From Cellulophaga omnivescoria (lineage in GTDB: Bacteria; Bacteroidota; Bacteroidia; Flavobacteriales; Flavobacteriaceae), in assembly GCF_001999725.1 (NCBI RefSeq), contig NZ_MDDP01000034.1:62001-126000 (forward strand): 64,000 nucleotides of DNA, read 5' to 3'. The first letter of the stretch is position 1. Every line of letters begins with the position of its first letter. The notes beneath the pieces were generated by a model that did no database searches, was not told the origin of the DNA, and was given only the letters and a program-made list of their open reading frames with translations. A program made the position numbers and the translations under genes. Positions 26,514-34,203 of the stretch are shown in pieces.

Positions 26514-28067
26514 ATGTCAAAAATAGCAACATCTTTTGGAATAGAAAGCGCCTTAAAAGAATTGGGCCTTAAAGATATTAATGAAGGAACTTCTACCGGC
26601 TCTAATAATTTCTCTAACGGAGACATTATAGAAAGTTATTCTCCAGTAGACGGTAAACTTATTGGTAAAGTAAAAGCTACCACAAAAGAAGATTACAATA
26701 TTGTAATGAAAACTGCTACTTCTGCATTTAAAACATGGAGAACAATGCCAGCTCCACAACGAGGAGAAATTGTACGCCAGTTTGGAGAAAAATTAAGAGA
26801 AAAAAAAGAAGCGCTTGGAAAACTTGTTTCCTATGAAATGGGAAAAAGTTACCAGGAAGGCTTAGGGGAAGTACAGGAAATGATAGACATATGCGACTTT
26901 GCAGTTGGGTTGTCTAGACAATTACACGGACTAACAATGCACTCCGAGCGTCCAGGACATAGAATGTATGAGCAATACCACCCACTTGGCGTAGTTGGCA
27001 TTATATCTGCGTTTAATTTTCCGGTTGCCGTTTGGGCTTGGAATACTGCCTTAGCTTGGATTTGTGGAGATGTTTGTGTGTGGAAACCTAGTGAAAAAAC
27101 GCCTATGTGTGGTGTAGCTTGCCAAAATATTGCTGCAGAGGTTTTTGCTGCCAATAACTTGCCAGAAGGTATTTGCAACCTAATAAATGGCGACTATAAA
27201 GTTGGTGAAATGATGACAAAAGATACTCGCATTCCTTTAGTATCGGCTACAGGATCTACCAGAATGGGTAAAATTGTTGCTAAAGAAGTAGCTGGTCGTT
27301 TAGGAAAGTCTTTATTGGAGTTAGGAGGTAACAATGCAATTATAGTTACACCAGATGCAGATATAAAAATGACTGTTATTGGTGCCGTATTTGGTGCCGT
27401 AGGTACAGCAGGCCAACGTTGTACATCTACACGTAGATTAATTATACACGACTCTATTTACGATAAAGTAAAAGATGCAGTTGTAAGTGCTTACAAACAA
27501 TTACGTATTGGTAACCCACTAGATGAAAACAATCACGTAGGACCAATTATAGATAAAGATGCAGTAAAAATGTATCAAGATGCTTTAGACAAAGTTGTTA
27601 AAGAAGGTGGCAACATTGTAGTAGAAGGCGGTGTTTTAGATGGAGAAGGTTATGAAAGTGGTTGTTATGTTAAACCAGCAATTGCAGAAGCCAAAAACTC
27701 TTTTGAGATTGTACAACATGAAACGTTTGCTCCTATTTTATACTTGTTAAAATATTCTGGCGGTGTAGAAAATGCCCTAGAAATGCAAAACGGTGTTGCA
27801 CAAGGTTTGTCTTCTGCTATAATGACAAACAATTTACGCGAGGCAGAACACTTTTTATCTGTACAAGGATCTGATTGTGGTATAGCAAATGTAAACATAG
27901 GTACGTCTGGCGCAGAAATTGGTGGTGCATTTGGAGGTGAAAAAGAAACTGGCGGAGGACGTGAATCTGGTTCTGATGCTTGGAAAGTTTATATGAGAAG
28001 ACAAACAAACACAATTAACTACACAACAGAACTACCTCTTGCTCAAGGGATTAAATTTAATTTATAA
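26514..28067 (+). CDS. aldehyde dehydrogenase, ALDH7 (aminoadipate semialdehyde/antiquitin) type
   Basis: A 517-residue NAD-dependent aldehyde dehydrogenase. The ALDH7 signature is visible in GVVGIISAFNFPVAVWAWN and in WKPSEKTPMCGVAC. The catalytic Glu is in LLELGGNNAII, the nucleophilic Cys in GTAGQRCTSTRR, and the C-terminal tail is FGGEKETGGGRESGSDAWK. Family members oxidise aminoadipate semialdehyde (piperideine-6-carboxylate) in lysine catabolism. The neighbouring 3-hydroxyanthranilate dioxygenase makes an aminomuconate-semialdehyde substrate conceivable, but that step normally uses an ALDH8-type enzyme. Substrate therefore remains open. Confidence 0.88.
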   Translation: MSKIATSFGIESALKELGLKDINEGTSTGSNNFSNGDIIESYSPVDGKLIGKVKATTKEDYNIVMKTATSAFKTWRTMPAPQRGEIVRQFGEKLREKKEALGKLVSYEMGKSYQEGLGEVQEMIDICDFAVGLSRQLHGLTMHSERPGHRMYEQYHPLGVVGIISAFNFPVAVWAWNTALAWICGDVCVWKPSEKTPMCGVACQNIAAEVFAANNLPEGICNLINGDYKVGEMMTKDTRIPLVSATGSTRMGKIVAKEVAGRLGKSLLELGGNNAIIVTPDADIKMTVIGAVFGAVGTAGQRCTSTRRLIIHDSIYDKVKDAVVSAYKQLRIGNPLDENNHVGPIIDKDAVKMYQDALDKVVKEGGNIVVEGGVLDGEGYESGCYVKPAIAEAKNSFEIVQHETFAPILYLLKYSGGVENALEMQNGVAQGLSSAIMTNNLREAEHFLSVQGSDCGIANVNIGTSGAEIGGAFGGEKETGGGRESGSDAWKVYMRRQTNTINYTTELPLAQGIKFNL

Positions 28068-28086
28068 CAGAAAAACATAAAAATAT

Positions 28087-28123
28087 AAAGCCGCTGTTTA
28101 CAAATGTATACAGCGGCTTTTTT
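28087..28123 (+). terminator. intrinsic terminator of the aldehyde dehydrogenase gene
   Basis: AAAGCCGCTGT (28087-28097) pairs with ACAGCGGCTTT (28110-28120) followed by TTT. It is a strong GC-rich stem 20 bases after the stop codon. Confidence 0.9.
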
Positions 28124-28166
28124 GTACCTAAAATTTACACACAGCTAACTAACTAATAATAAAATG

Positions 28167-28216
28167 AAAAAAACCCAAATTCAATGCCGTACTTTACGGG
28201 AGAACAGGGTTTTTTT
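28167..28216. repeat. nested inverted repeat, terminator-like or small-RNA end
   Basis: Outer arms AAAAAAACCC (28167-28176) and GGGTTTTTTT (28207-28216) are exact complements. Inner arms CCGTA (28187-28191) and TACGG (28195-28199) are also complementary. It is symmetrical, so it could terminate transcription from either strand, and it lies 100 bp beyond an already complete terminator. Confidence 0.6.
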
Positions 28217-28450
28217 CCTACTATGATATTATAAAAGTAATATTAATATTTCTGGTTTTTTTACAGAATTATATATTCATAAGCAAACAATGTATATTTG
28301 GTAGGTTTTAGTACATAACTGGTAAGTGCAAACGCAAAAAGTAAAAAATTCATTAAAAAAAGTTTAAGAATGCGTATTTCTTTAACATTTTTAACATTTT
28401 AAATAATTTTTTTTTACATTGTAGCGTAAACACAAAAAAACCAGACCATT

Positions 28451-29368
28451 ATGACAAAAAAACTAATGTATCTGCTAGGAATAATTATCACTATTCTAGT
28501 AGGAACTTACTTTTTTATTACGTGCTGTACTTGTTGCGGATTTGCAACTACAGATTCTAGTTCTGTAACGGAAACTAATAAAGAGGAACAAACACCAATT
28601 GAACCAAAAGCAACTGCTTATCCTTTTTCTTTAAAAGGAAATGGTTTTGAATTTGAAAACAATGATAATTTCAATTTTAAAACATCAGAATTTGCATACC
28701 AACAACCTTTATCAGAAAATGTAAATAAAGGTGTAGCTGCTGTACAACAGTATTTAGATAAAGACTCTAAAAACGCTGTTACCATTACAGGCTATTATAC
28801 AGATAACGAAGAAAACAATTCTGCTTACCCTAACTTAGGCATAGCCAGAGCAAATACCATTAAAAATTATATTGTTGCTAGTGGTGTGCCATCTTCTAAA
28901 TTAAATATTTCTGGACAATTAATGAATTCAATGGTACCTAAAGATAGTATTTACCTTGGTCCAGTGGCTTATGACGCTGTTATTGCAGAAGACAACACCG
29001 CAGAAATGGATGCTCTTTATTTAAAAATAAAATCTAATCCATTGGTTCTTCATTTTAAAACAGGACAAGCTTCTATAAATTTAACTACAGAACAAAGACA
29101 AAAAATAGCAGACATATCTATGTATTTGGACAAAGTAGAAGGTGCTATGTGTAATGTAGTTGGCCATACAGACAACACTGGCGATAGAACAACTAATATT
29201 GGTCTTGGATTAAAAAGAGCTGAATTTGCCAAAGAATACCTAGTAAACAACGGAATTTCTCCGTCTAAAATAAATACATCTTCTAAAGGCCCAGATGAGC
29301 CAATTGCAACCAATGATACAGAAGAAGGCAAAGCGCAAAATAGAAGAACAGTAATAACTTTAAAGTAA
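28451..29368 (+). CDS. OmpA-family protein with two OmpA-like domains
   Basis: A 305-residue envelope protein. The N-terminal hydrophobic segment (about 5-24) runs into the unusual cluster CCTCCG. This could be a lipidation site or a membrane anchor with adjacent cysteines. A degenerate OmpA-like domain (about 55-160) is followed by a canonical one (about 200-305). The canonical domain has VVGHTDNTGDRTTNIGLGLKRAE and the terminal GKAQNRRTVI, the peptidoglycan-binding signature. The H3TH membrane protein follows after 22 nt, so the two are probably one operon, linking wall binding and a DNA-binding-type domain at the inner membrane. Confidence 0.85.
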   Translation: MTKKLMYLLGIIITILVGTYFFITCCTCCGFATTDSSSVTETNKEEQTPIEPKATAYPFSLKGNGFEFENNDNFNFKTSEFAYQQPLSENVNKGVAAVQQYLDKDSKNAVTITGYYTDNEENNSAYPNLGIARANTIKNYIVASGVPSSKLNISGQLMNSMVPKDSIYLGPVAYDAVIAEDNTAEMDALYLKIKSNPLVLHFKTGQASINLTTEQRQKIADISMYLDKVEGAMCNVVGHTDNTGDRTTNIGLGLKRAEFAKEYLVNNGISPSKINTSSKGPDEPIATNDTEEGKAQNRRTVITLK

Positions 29369-29390
29369 AACACATAAAACTAAATTAAAC

Positions 29391-29990
29391 ATGGAAAACA
29401 CAAACATCTGGTGCTGGATTATACCTGCTTTAGTAGGCTTAATTTGTGCAATTCTGGGCTACTTACTAGGAAAAGGTAACAAAGAGGTAATAGATAACTC
29501 TGAAGATTTACAAATATGGAAAGACAAAAACAACAAATTAGCAACAGATAAGGATGAACTAGCAGCTAAAAATACACAACTAAAATCAGATTTAGACGCT
29601 TGTAAAGCACAAGCCAAAGAAGCAGCAAAAGCTGTTGTTACTCCTCCTGTAGCTGCAATGGCACCTACTCCTGTGCAAGAGACCGGTATTGCTTTTGATG
29701 CTGCTGCAGCCAAAGCTATATTTGGTAAAAAAGTAAAACAAGACGATTTAAAATTAGTAGAAGGAATTGGCCCTAAAATAGAAGGATTATTTCATTCTTT
29801 TGATATTAAAACTTGGAAAGCATTATCTGAAGCTACAGTAGCTAAGTGCCAAGAAGTTTTAAACTCTGGTGGAGAGCGTTATAGAATACACGACCCATCT
29901 TCATGGCCTATGCAAGCAAAAATGTGCTATGAAGGCAAATGGGCCGATTTGCAAAAATGGCAAAGTGAGCACAAACACGGTAAACTATAA
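29391..29990 (+). CDS. membrane-anchored H3TH (flap-endonuclease-like helix-hairpin-helix) protein
   Basis: A 199-residue protein with a single N-terminal membrane helix (about 7-27). A coiled coil follows (about 40-80: KDKNNKLATDKDELAAKNTQ), then an Ala/Pro linker and a C-terminal helix-3-turn-helix domain with DDLKLVEGIGPKIEGLF (about 119-135). Domains of this type bind nucleic acid or nucleotides in other proteins. The GIGPKI loop and the basic residues after the helix suggest a cytosolic C-terminus. No nuclease active-site residues accompany it, so nuclease activity is not supported. It follows the OmpA-like gene by 22 nt. Confidence 0.82.
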   Translation: MENTNIWCWIIPALVGLICAILGYLLGKGNKEVIDNSEDLQIWKDKNNKLATDKDELAAKNTQLKSDLDACKAQAKEAAKAVVTPPVAAMAPTPVQETGIAFDAAAAKAIFGKKVKQDDLKLVEGIGPKIEGLFHSFDIKTWKALSEATVAKCQEVLNSGGERYRIHDPSSWPMQAKMCYEGKWADLQKWQSEHKHGKL

Positions 29991-30010
29991 TTACATCAAC
30001 AACCAAGCAA

Positions 30011-30043
30011 AAAACCCCAATTCCTTATAAGAATTGGGGTTTT
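30011..30043. terminator. bidirectional intrinsic terminator
   Basis: AAAACCCCAATTC (30011-30023) and GAATTGGGGTTTT (30031-30043) form a perfect 13-bp stem with a 7-base loop. It serves both the H3TH gene and the convergent acyl-ACP desaturase gene. Confidence 0.92.
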
Positions 30044-30064
30044 GTTTTATGTATAAAAACAGTA

Positions 30065-31060
30065 TTAAAGCATACCATTTGCTTGTACCCATTTAAAGTG
30101 ATACTGGTCATCATCAATTTTCATACGGTCCGATATACGTTGTAATCTAGAAGGTAGTTTGGTTAAATAATCTCTCGCTTTTTCTGCAGAATCATTTAAA
30201 CCTCTTAAATTTTCAATATCCCAATAACCATTAAGTTTACTAAGGATTTCTATATAATCTTGAGCTGTATACACACCTAACCTTTGTGCGCAATTACTAA
30301 AAGTTTCAAAAGCAGTACCTATGCTACCGCCAGACTCACGTAAAAAGTGCGCTGGCATAACAATTTTACGTTTCATCATATCTGCAAAAGCTAAAATCAT
30401 TCCGTTAGGGTCCTGATCCATAATAACTTTTACAAACTCTCTATAGGCTAGGTGATGGCGCATTTCGTCACCCGCAATAATATTACACATTTTACCAAGT
30501 AAAGTGTTTCCTTTTTTCTTGGCCATTTGCCCAACTCTCTTATGAGAAATATTTGTAGCTAACTCCTGAAATGAAGTATATACAAAATTTTTATACGGAT
30601 CTCTGTCTGTACCAATATCAAAACCATCTGCAATTAAATGCTGTGTTGTAATTTCTACCTCACGCATATTTACTCTTCCAGATAAGTACAAATATTTATT
30701 TAGCACATCACCGTGTCTGTTTTCTTCTGCGGTCCAGTTTCTAACCCATTTGGCCCATCCATTTTCCGGACCATCATGTTGGTCTACACCTTCCACATCC
30801 ATTAACCAAGACTCATAGGTTGGCAATGCTTCTTCTGTTATAGTATCTGCAACTAGAGTAACCCAAAAATCATAGCCCAACTCTTTTGCTTCTTCTCTAA
30901 TTTGTTCTACTTCGTTAAAAAAGTTATCGCTCTGAGAGTCTGGTAAAAAATCTGTTGGTTGCCATATTTTTTCAATAGGAACTAAGTAGCTATCTATAAA
31001 ACCTTCTACTTTGCCCTCAATGGCTTTCATTACTTCTAATCTTATGTTGTGTGCAGACAT
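30065..31060 (-). CDS. acyl-ACP desaturase (stearoyl-ACP 9-desaturase type)
   Basis: A soluble di-iron enzyme that introduces a double bond into acyl-ACP for membrane fluidity. The two ExxH motifs of the di-iron site are present in EENRHGD and DEMRHH, together with other carboxylates in the four-helix bundle. The ATG at 31060 is used; an upstream in-frame codon at 31069 is TTG and would add only three residues. The length of 331 residues is near the family norm. It is the last gene of a minus-strand run, with 38 nt to the phosphatase gene upstream. Confidence 0.93.
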   Translation of the reverse strand: MSAHNIRLEVMKAIEGKVEGFIDSYLVPIEKIWQPTDFLPDSQSDNFFNEVEQIREEAKELGYDFWVTLVADTITEEALPTYESWLMDVEGVDQHDGPENGWAKWVRNWTAEENRHGDVLNKYLYLSGRVNMREVEITTQHLIADGFDIGTDRDPYKNFVYTSFQELATNISHKRVGQMAKKKGNTLLGKMCNIIAGDEMRHHLAYREFVKVIMDQDPNGMILAFADMMKRKIVMPAHFLRESGGSIGTAFETFSNCAQRLGVYTAQDYIEILSKLNGYWDIENLRGLNDSAEKARDYLTKLPSRLQRISDRMKIDDDQYHFKWVQANGML

Positions 31061-31098
31061 ATAATACAAGTTGTTTTCACAAAGGTCGACAATAATTT

Positions 31099-31824
31099 TT
31101 AATTCCTTCCTTTTTCTGTAGGATAAAAAGTAGTCACAGGATCACTTTGCCATACTTCTTTTGTATCTACATTTAACATAGATAAAGGTCCTTTAAAAGC
31201 AGCTCCAGTATCTATATTATATACATTTGCAGCATTTTGGGGGACTGTTTTTCCTATACGTGTGACTGGAGTATGCCCAATATAAATTTCGTTATATTTT
31301 AATAACCGCTTTGGGTATTTATTGTCTTCTTTTGGCAAAGTACGATCTACAGCTAAAGCAAGTTCCCAAAGAGTTCTATCCCAATAAAAATTTTTTTTAA
31401 AATACTCATAATCTACTCCCTTTAAATTGGTAAACCCTGCGTGCAGAAAAAGTCTATTTTCTTCATCTAAATAATAATTCTCTAAATTTTCTAAAAATGA
31501 AATATGCTCATTTTTAGTTTTACTATCTATACCCAAATATGAACTCTGTGTAGCCTGTCCGCCGTGTAAAACCCAGGTATCATTATGTTCGTCTGTTTTT
31601 AACCAGTTTAAGCAAAGCTCATCATGGTTACCCCTAATAAAAGTACAGTTGTGTGTTTTGTTTAGTGTTATTAAGTAGCTAATGGTCTCTACTGCCTCAC
31701 TCCAACCATCTACATAATCTCCTAAAAAAATAAGATGATCACTAGTAGTAACCTCTGCTTTTTGTAACAATTGTTTTAATGCTTTTAAGCCAGAGTGTAT
31801 GTCTCCTATTACTAATTTTCTCAT
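31099..31824 (-). CDS. calcineurin-like metallophosphoesterase (PPP-type protein phosphatase family)
   Basis: A 241-residue phosphatase with the dinuclear-metal motifs in order: GDIHS (7-11), GDYVDGW (about 36-42) and RGNHDE (about 64-69), then a C-terminal GHTPV and NIDTGAAFKGPL. These match the lambda-PP/bis(5'-nucleosyl)-tetraphosphatase type. It could remove phosphate from Ser/Thr or act on a dinucleotide; sequence does not decide. Its start overlaps the upstream zinc-ribbon membrane protein by 4 nt, implying coupled translation with that gene and functional connection to the SPFH cluster. Confidence 0.87.
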   Translation of the reverse strand: MRKLVIGDIHSGLKALKQLLQKAEVTTSDHLIFLGDYVDGWSEAVETISYLITLNKTHNCTFIRGNHDELCLNWLKTDEHNDTWVLHGGQATQSSYLGIDSKTKNEHISFLENLENYYLDEENRLFLHAGFTNLKGVDYEYFKKNFYWDRTLWELALAVDRTLPKEDNKYPKRLLKYNEIYIGHTPVTRIGKTVPQNAANVYNIDTGAAFKGPLSMLNVDTKEVWQSDPVTTFYPTEKGRN

Positions 31825-32903
31825 TGGGTAAATAATATAAATAATGCAATTATTAGCACTACAAAAAGTACTAAAAAGAATATTTTCCAGAATGAATATG
31901 GTCTGGTACCACTAATTTTTCCTGTTTGTCCGTTTACGTAAAACCTATATTCTTTTCCATTATAATTATAGGCGCTTATATAAATTGGCAACAAAATATG
32001 CTTAAAAGTTTCATCTTTAAGTTTAATATCTGTGGAAGATATTTGCTGTGTATCTCCACCAATATCTCTACGAATCCAATTGTAGGCAATTTCTTTAGCT
32101 TTTTCAAAGGATTGATGGTGCCCATCTTTTAATGATATGGTGTATTTTTCCGTAACAAAACCAGCTAAAAAACCAGAGTTGTACGGTTTTAATTCCTTAA
32201 AATTCCAAAAAGCAACTTTGGCGGGTATTTCTCTTTGTTTCTTTTCAGATGCATTTATCAAAATATCATCTACAAAACCATTAACACTACCAGAAGCAGG
32301 ATACCACCTTGTTCTGCGCTCTTGCCTTGTACTTGTTCCGTTTTTAGTTTTATATGTTCTGGTTACATAATAATACTCACCTCTTTTACCTATATAATCT
32401 GCAGTCATATTAGCATCAAAAGTCCAATGAGGCATATACAACCCACGAATACCCTCTGGGTCTAAAGCTGCTTTTTTTAGTTTATCTGGTGCAAACCAAA
32501 TACCATTTACCCAATTTTTAAAAATGCTTCTTGCCTTTTTAGCATCTATTTGAAAAGGCACTACAGCACTTGGTAAAATCCAGCCTTCTTTTTCTACATC
32601 TTCTATAATTAGTGGCTCACTGCAATACACACAGTGTAAAGATTTGTAATTTTCTTCTATATGCTGATTTGCACCACAGTTTTTACAATGCAGTAAATCT
32701 ATAGTTTCTGTATAAGCATTATCTCCAACAGCTTTTAAATAATGCTCTAGTTCTAGCTCTTCAAAACTACTTTTAGCTTGTTCTATAAACTCTTCATACC
32801 CGCAATACCCACAGCTTAATTGCTGTGAGCCGGGTTTGTATTTTAACTCTGCACCACAATTGGCACAAGATTTCTTTTGTTCAGATTGTTTTAATTCTTC
32901 CAT
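31821..32903 (-). CDS. zinc-ribbon protein with C-terminal membrane helix
   Basis: A 360-residue protein. Two N-terminal zinc ribbons are visible: CANCGAEL with CGYCGYEE (about 13-41), and CKNCGANQH with CVYCSEP (about 73-98). A middle domain contains DPEGIRGLYMPHWTFDANMTADYIG. One membrane helix sits at the C-terminal end (about 337-357). This is the layout of YdjG-type proteins in Bacillus, where a zinc-ribbon membrane protein works with the SPFH protein YdjI. The downstream phosphatase overlaps it by 4 nt, and the SPFH-GYF gene lies 57 nt upstream. Function is inferred from architecture only. Confidence 0.8.
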   Translation of the reverse strand: MEELKQSEQKKSCANCGAELKYKPGSQQLSCGYCGYEEFIEQAKSSFEELELEHYLKAVGDNAYTETIDLLHCKNCGANQHIEENYKSLHCVYCSEPLIIEDVEKEGWILPSAVVPFQIDAKKARSIFKNWVNGIWFAPDKLKKAALDPEGIRGLYMPHWTFDANMTADYIGKRGEYYYVTRTYKTKNGTSTRQERRTRWYPASGSVNGFVDDILINASEKKQREIPAKVAFWNFKELKPYNSGFLAGFVTEKYTISLKDGHHQSFEKAKEIAYNWIRRDIGGDTQQISSTDIKLKDETFKHILLPIYISAYNYNGKEYRFYVNGQTGKISGTRPYSFWKIFFLVLFVVLIIALFILFTQ

Positions 32904-32960
32904 AAAAATTACCCCTAACTAAAGGGTAAAACTTTTTTTAGGTTGATGAAGATTAGCGTA

Positions 32961-34097
32961 TTATACCGTTGGTAAAGGAGGAGGTGTGTTACCACCTAAA
33001 AATACTTTTAATTCTTCTACATCTTGTAAAGCAGACCAATTTGCCATACCTTGTTTCCAAACTAATGAATCTTTATTAATGGTTCTATTGGCAAAAAGCT
33101 CTTTTAGCTTATCAAAAGTAACTGGGCCCATTTGCTGACCGTTAGCTGCGTAAAAGTACTGTACCTGGGTTGGCATTGGTGGCGGTACTGCTGCGCCTTG
33201 TGGTTGCACTGCTGGTTGTTGCTGCATCATTTGCGGGTTCATCATTCCGCCCATTTGCTGTGCCATTACAAAACCCATACCCATTCCCATACCTGCACCT
33301 GCTGTACCGCCATCATTTTTGGCTGCGGCCTCAATTGCTTTTGCTGTTTTAAATTGGGTTAATTTATTTAAGTCTAACTTGTCTAACCTACTGTACTCAA
33401 AAATTTCTTTTTTAAGCTCTTCTGGCATAGACACATTTTCTATGTAGAATTTTTCTAATAATATCCCTATGCGCCCAAACTCTGGCTGCATAACCTCTTG
33501 GCAAGTATCAGATAGTTCTGTTGTGTTAGCAGCATACAATTCTATTGGCAAATTAGCTTCACCAACAGTATCTGTAAAACGTGTAACTATTAAACTTTTA
33601 AGGTGCTCATTAACTTCGTAGTTTGTAAAATTACCATCTGTACCTACAACATCTACTACAAATTTACCTGCATCTTCTATTCTAAAACTATACGTACCAA
33701 ATGCTCTAATTTCTGTTAACCCAAAGCGTGCGTCACTAAGCATAATTGGGTTTTTAGTTCCCCATTTTTCATCTGTAAATAAGCGTGTGTTTACAAAATA
33801 AACCTCTGCTTTAAACGGACTATTAAAACCATACTTCCAACCTTTTAATGTCGTTAAAATTGGTAAGTTTTGAGTGTTTAAAGTATATGTCCCGGGATTA
33901 AAAACATCTGCTAGTTGCCCTTCATTTACAAATACTGCAACTTGCCCTTCTCTAACAATTAGTTTTGCGTTATTTTTAATTTCGTTTTGGTAACGCTCAA
34001 AACGGTGCACAATAGTATCGTCAGTATTATCTAACCATTCTATTATATCTATAAATTCGTGACTTAATTTCTTTTTAATTTCATCAAATATTCCCAT
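32961..34097 (-). CDS. SPFH-domain protein with C-terminal GYF_2 domain
   Basis: A 378-residue protein with an SPFH/band-7-like domain over about residues 10-250. It has no N-terminal membrane helix, matching the YdjI (virion-core-like) subgroup. A low-complexity Gly/Met/Gln-rich linker (about 265-320) follows, then a GYF_2 domain (about 321-378) with YFYAANGQQMGPVTFDKLKE and WKQGMANWSALQDVEEL. SPFH proteins form rings or microdomains at membranes. The GYF_2 domain is thought to bind proline-rich or membrane partners. It is the first gene of the zinc-ribbon/phosphatase unit, upstream by 57 nt. Confidence 0.85.
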   Translation of the reverse strand: MGIFDEIKKKLSHEFIDIIEWLDNTDDTIVHRFERYQNEIKNNAKLIVREGQVAVFVNEGQLADVFNPGTYTLNTQNLPILTTLKGWKYGFNSPFKAEVYFVNTRLFTDEKWGTKNPIMLSDARFGLTEIRAFGTYSFRIEDAGKFVVDVVGTDGNFTNYEVNEHLKSLIVTRFTDTVGEANLPIELYAANTTELSDTCQEVMQPEFGRIGILLEKFYIENVSMPEELKKEIFEYSRLDKLDLNKLTQFKTAKAIEAAAKNDGGTAGAGMGMGMGFVMAQQMGGMMNPQMMQQQPAVQPQGAAVPPPMPTQVQYFYAANGQQMGPVTFDKLKELFANRTINKDSLVWKQGMANWSALQDVEELKVFLGGNTPPPLPTV

Positions 34098-34203
34098 TGT
34101 GGTAGTGTTTTAATTTTACTGAAAAAAGATAGTGTTTTTAAGGCTATCATCAAACTAAAAAAGTTTAAAAAGCTATTAAATTTATCATGATAACTAGCTA
34201 TAC

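Larger units (their letters stand above)
28068..28450. other. 383-bp intergenic region without a supported gene
   Basis: Holds the aldehyde dehydrogenase terminator and a nested inverted repeat at 28167-28216, then about 230 bp of very AT-rich sequence before the OmpA-like gene. A 20-codon ATG frame beginning at 28164 runs through the repeat and is probably not a gene. No tRNA or known riboswitch is recognisable. Confidence 0.6.

Noticed and set aside
28164-28226. 20-codon frame beginning MKKTQIQ through the inverted repeat
   Set aside because: It is too short, its codons are dictated by the hairpin, and nothing supports translation.
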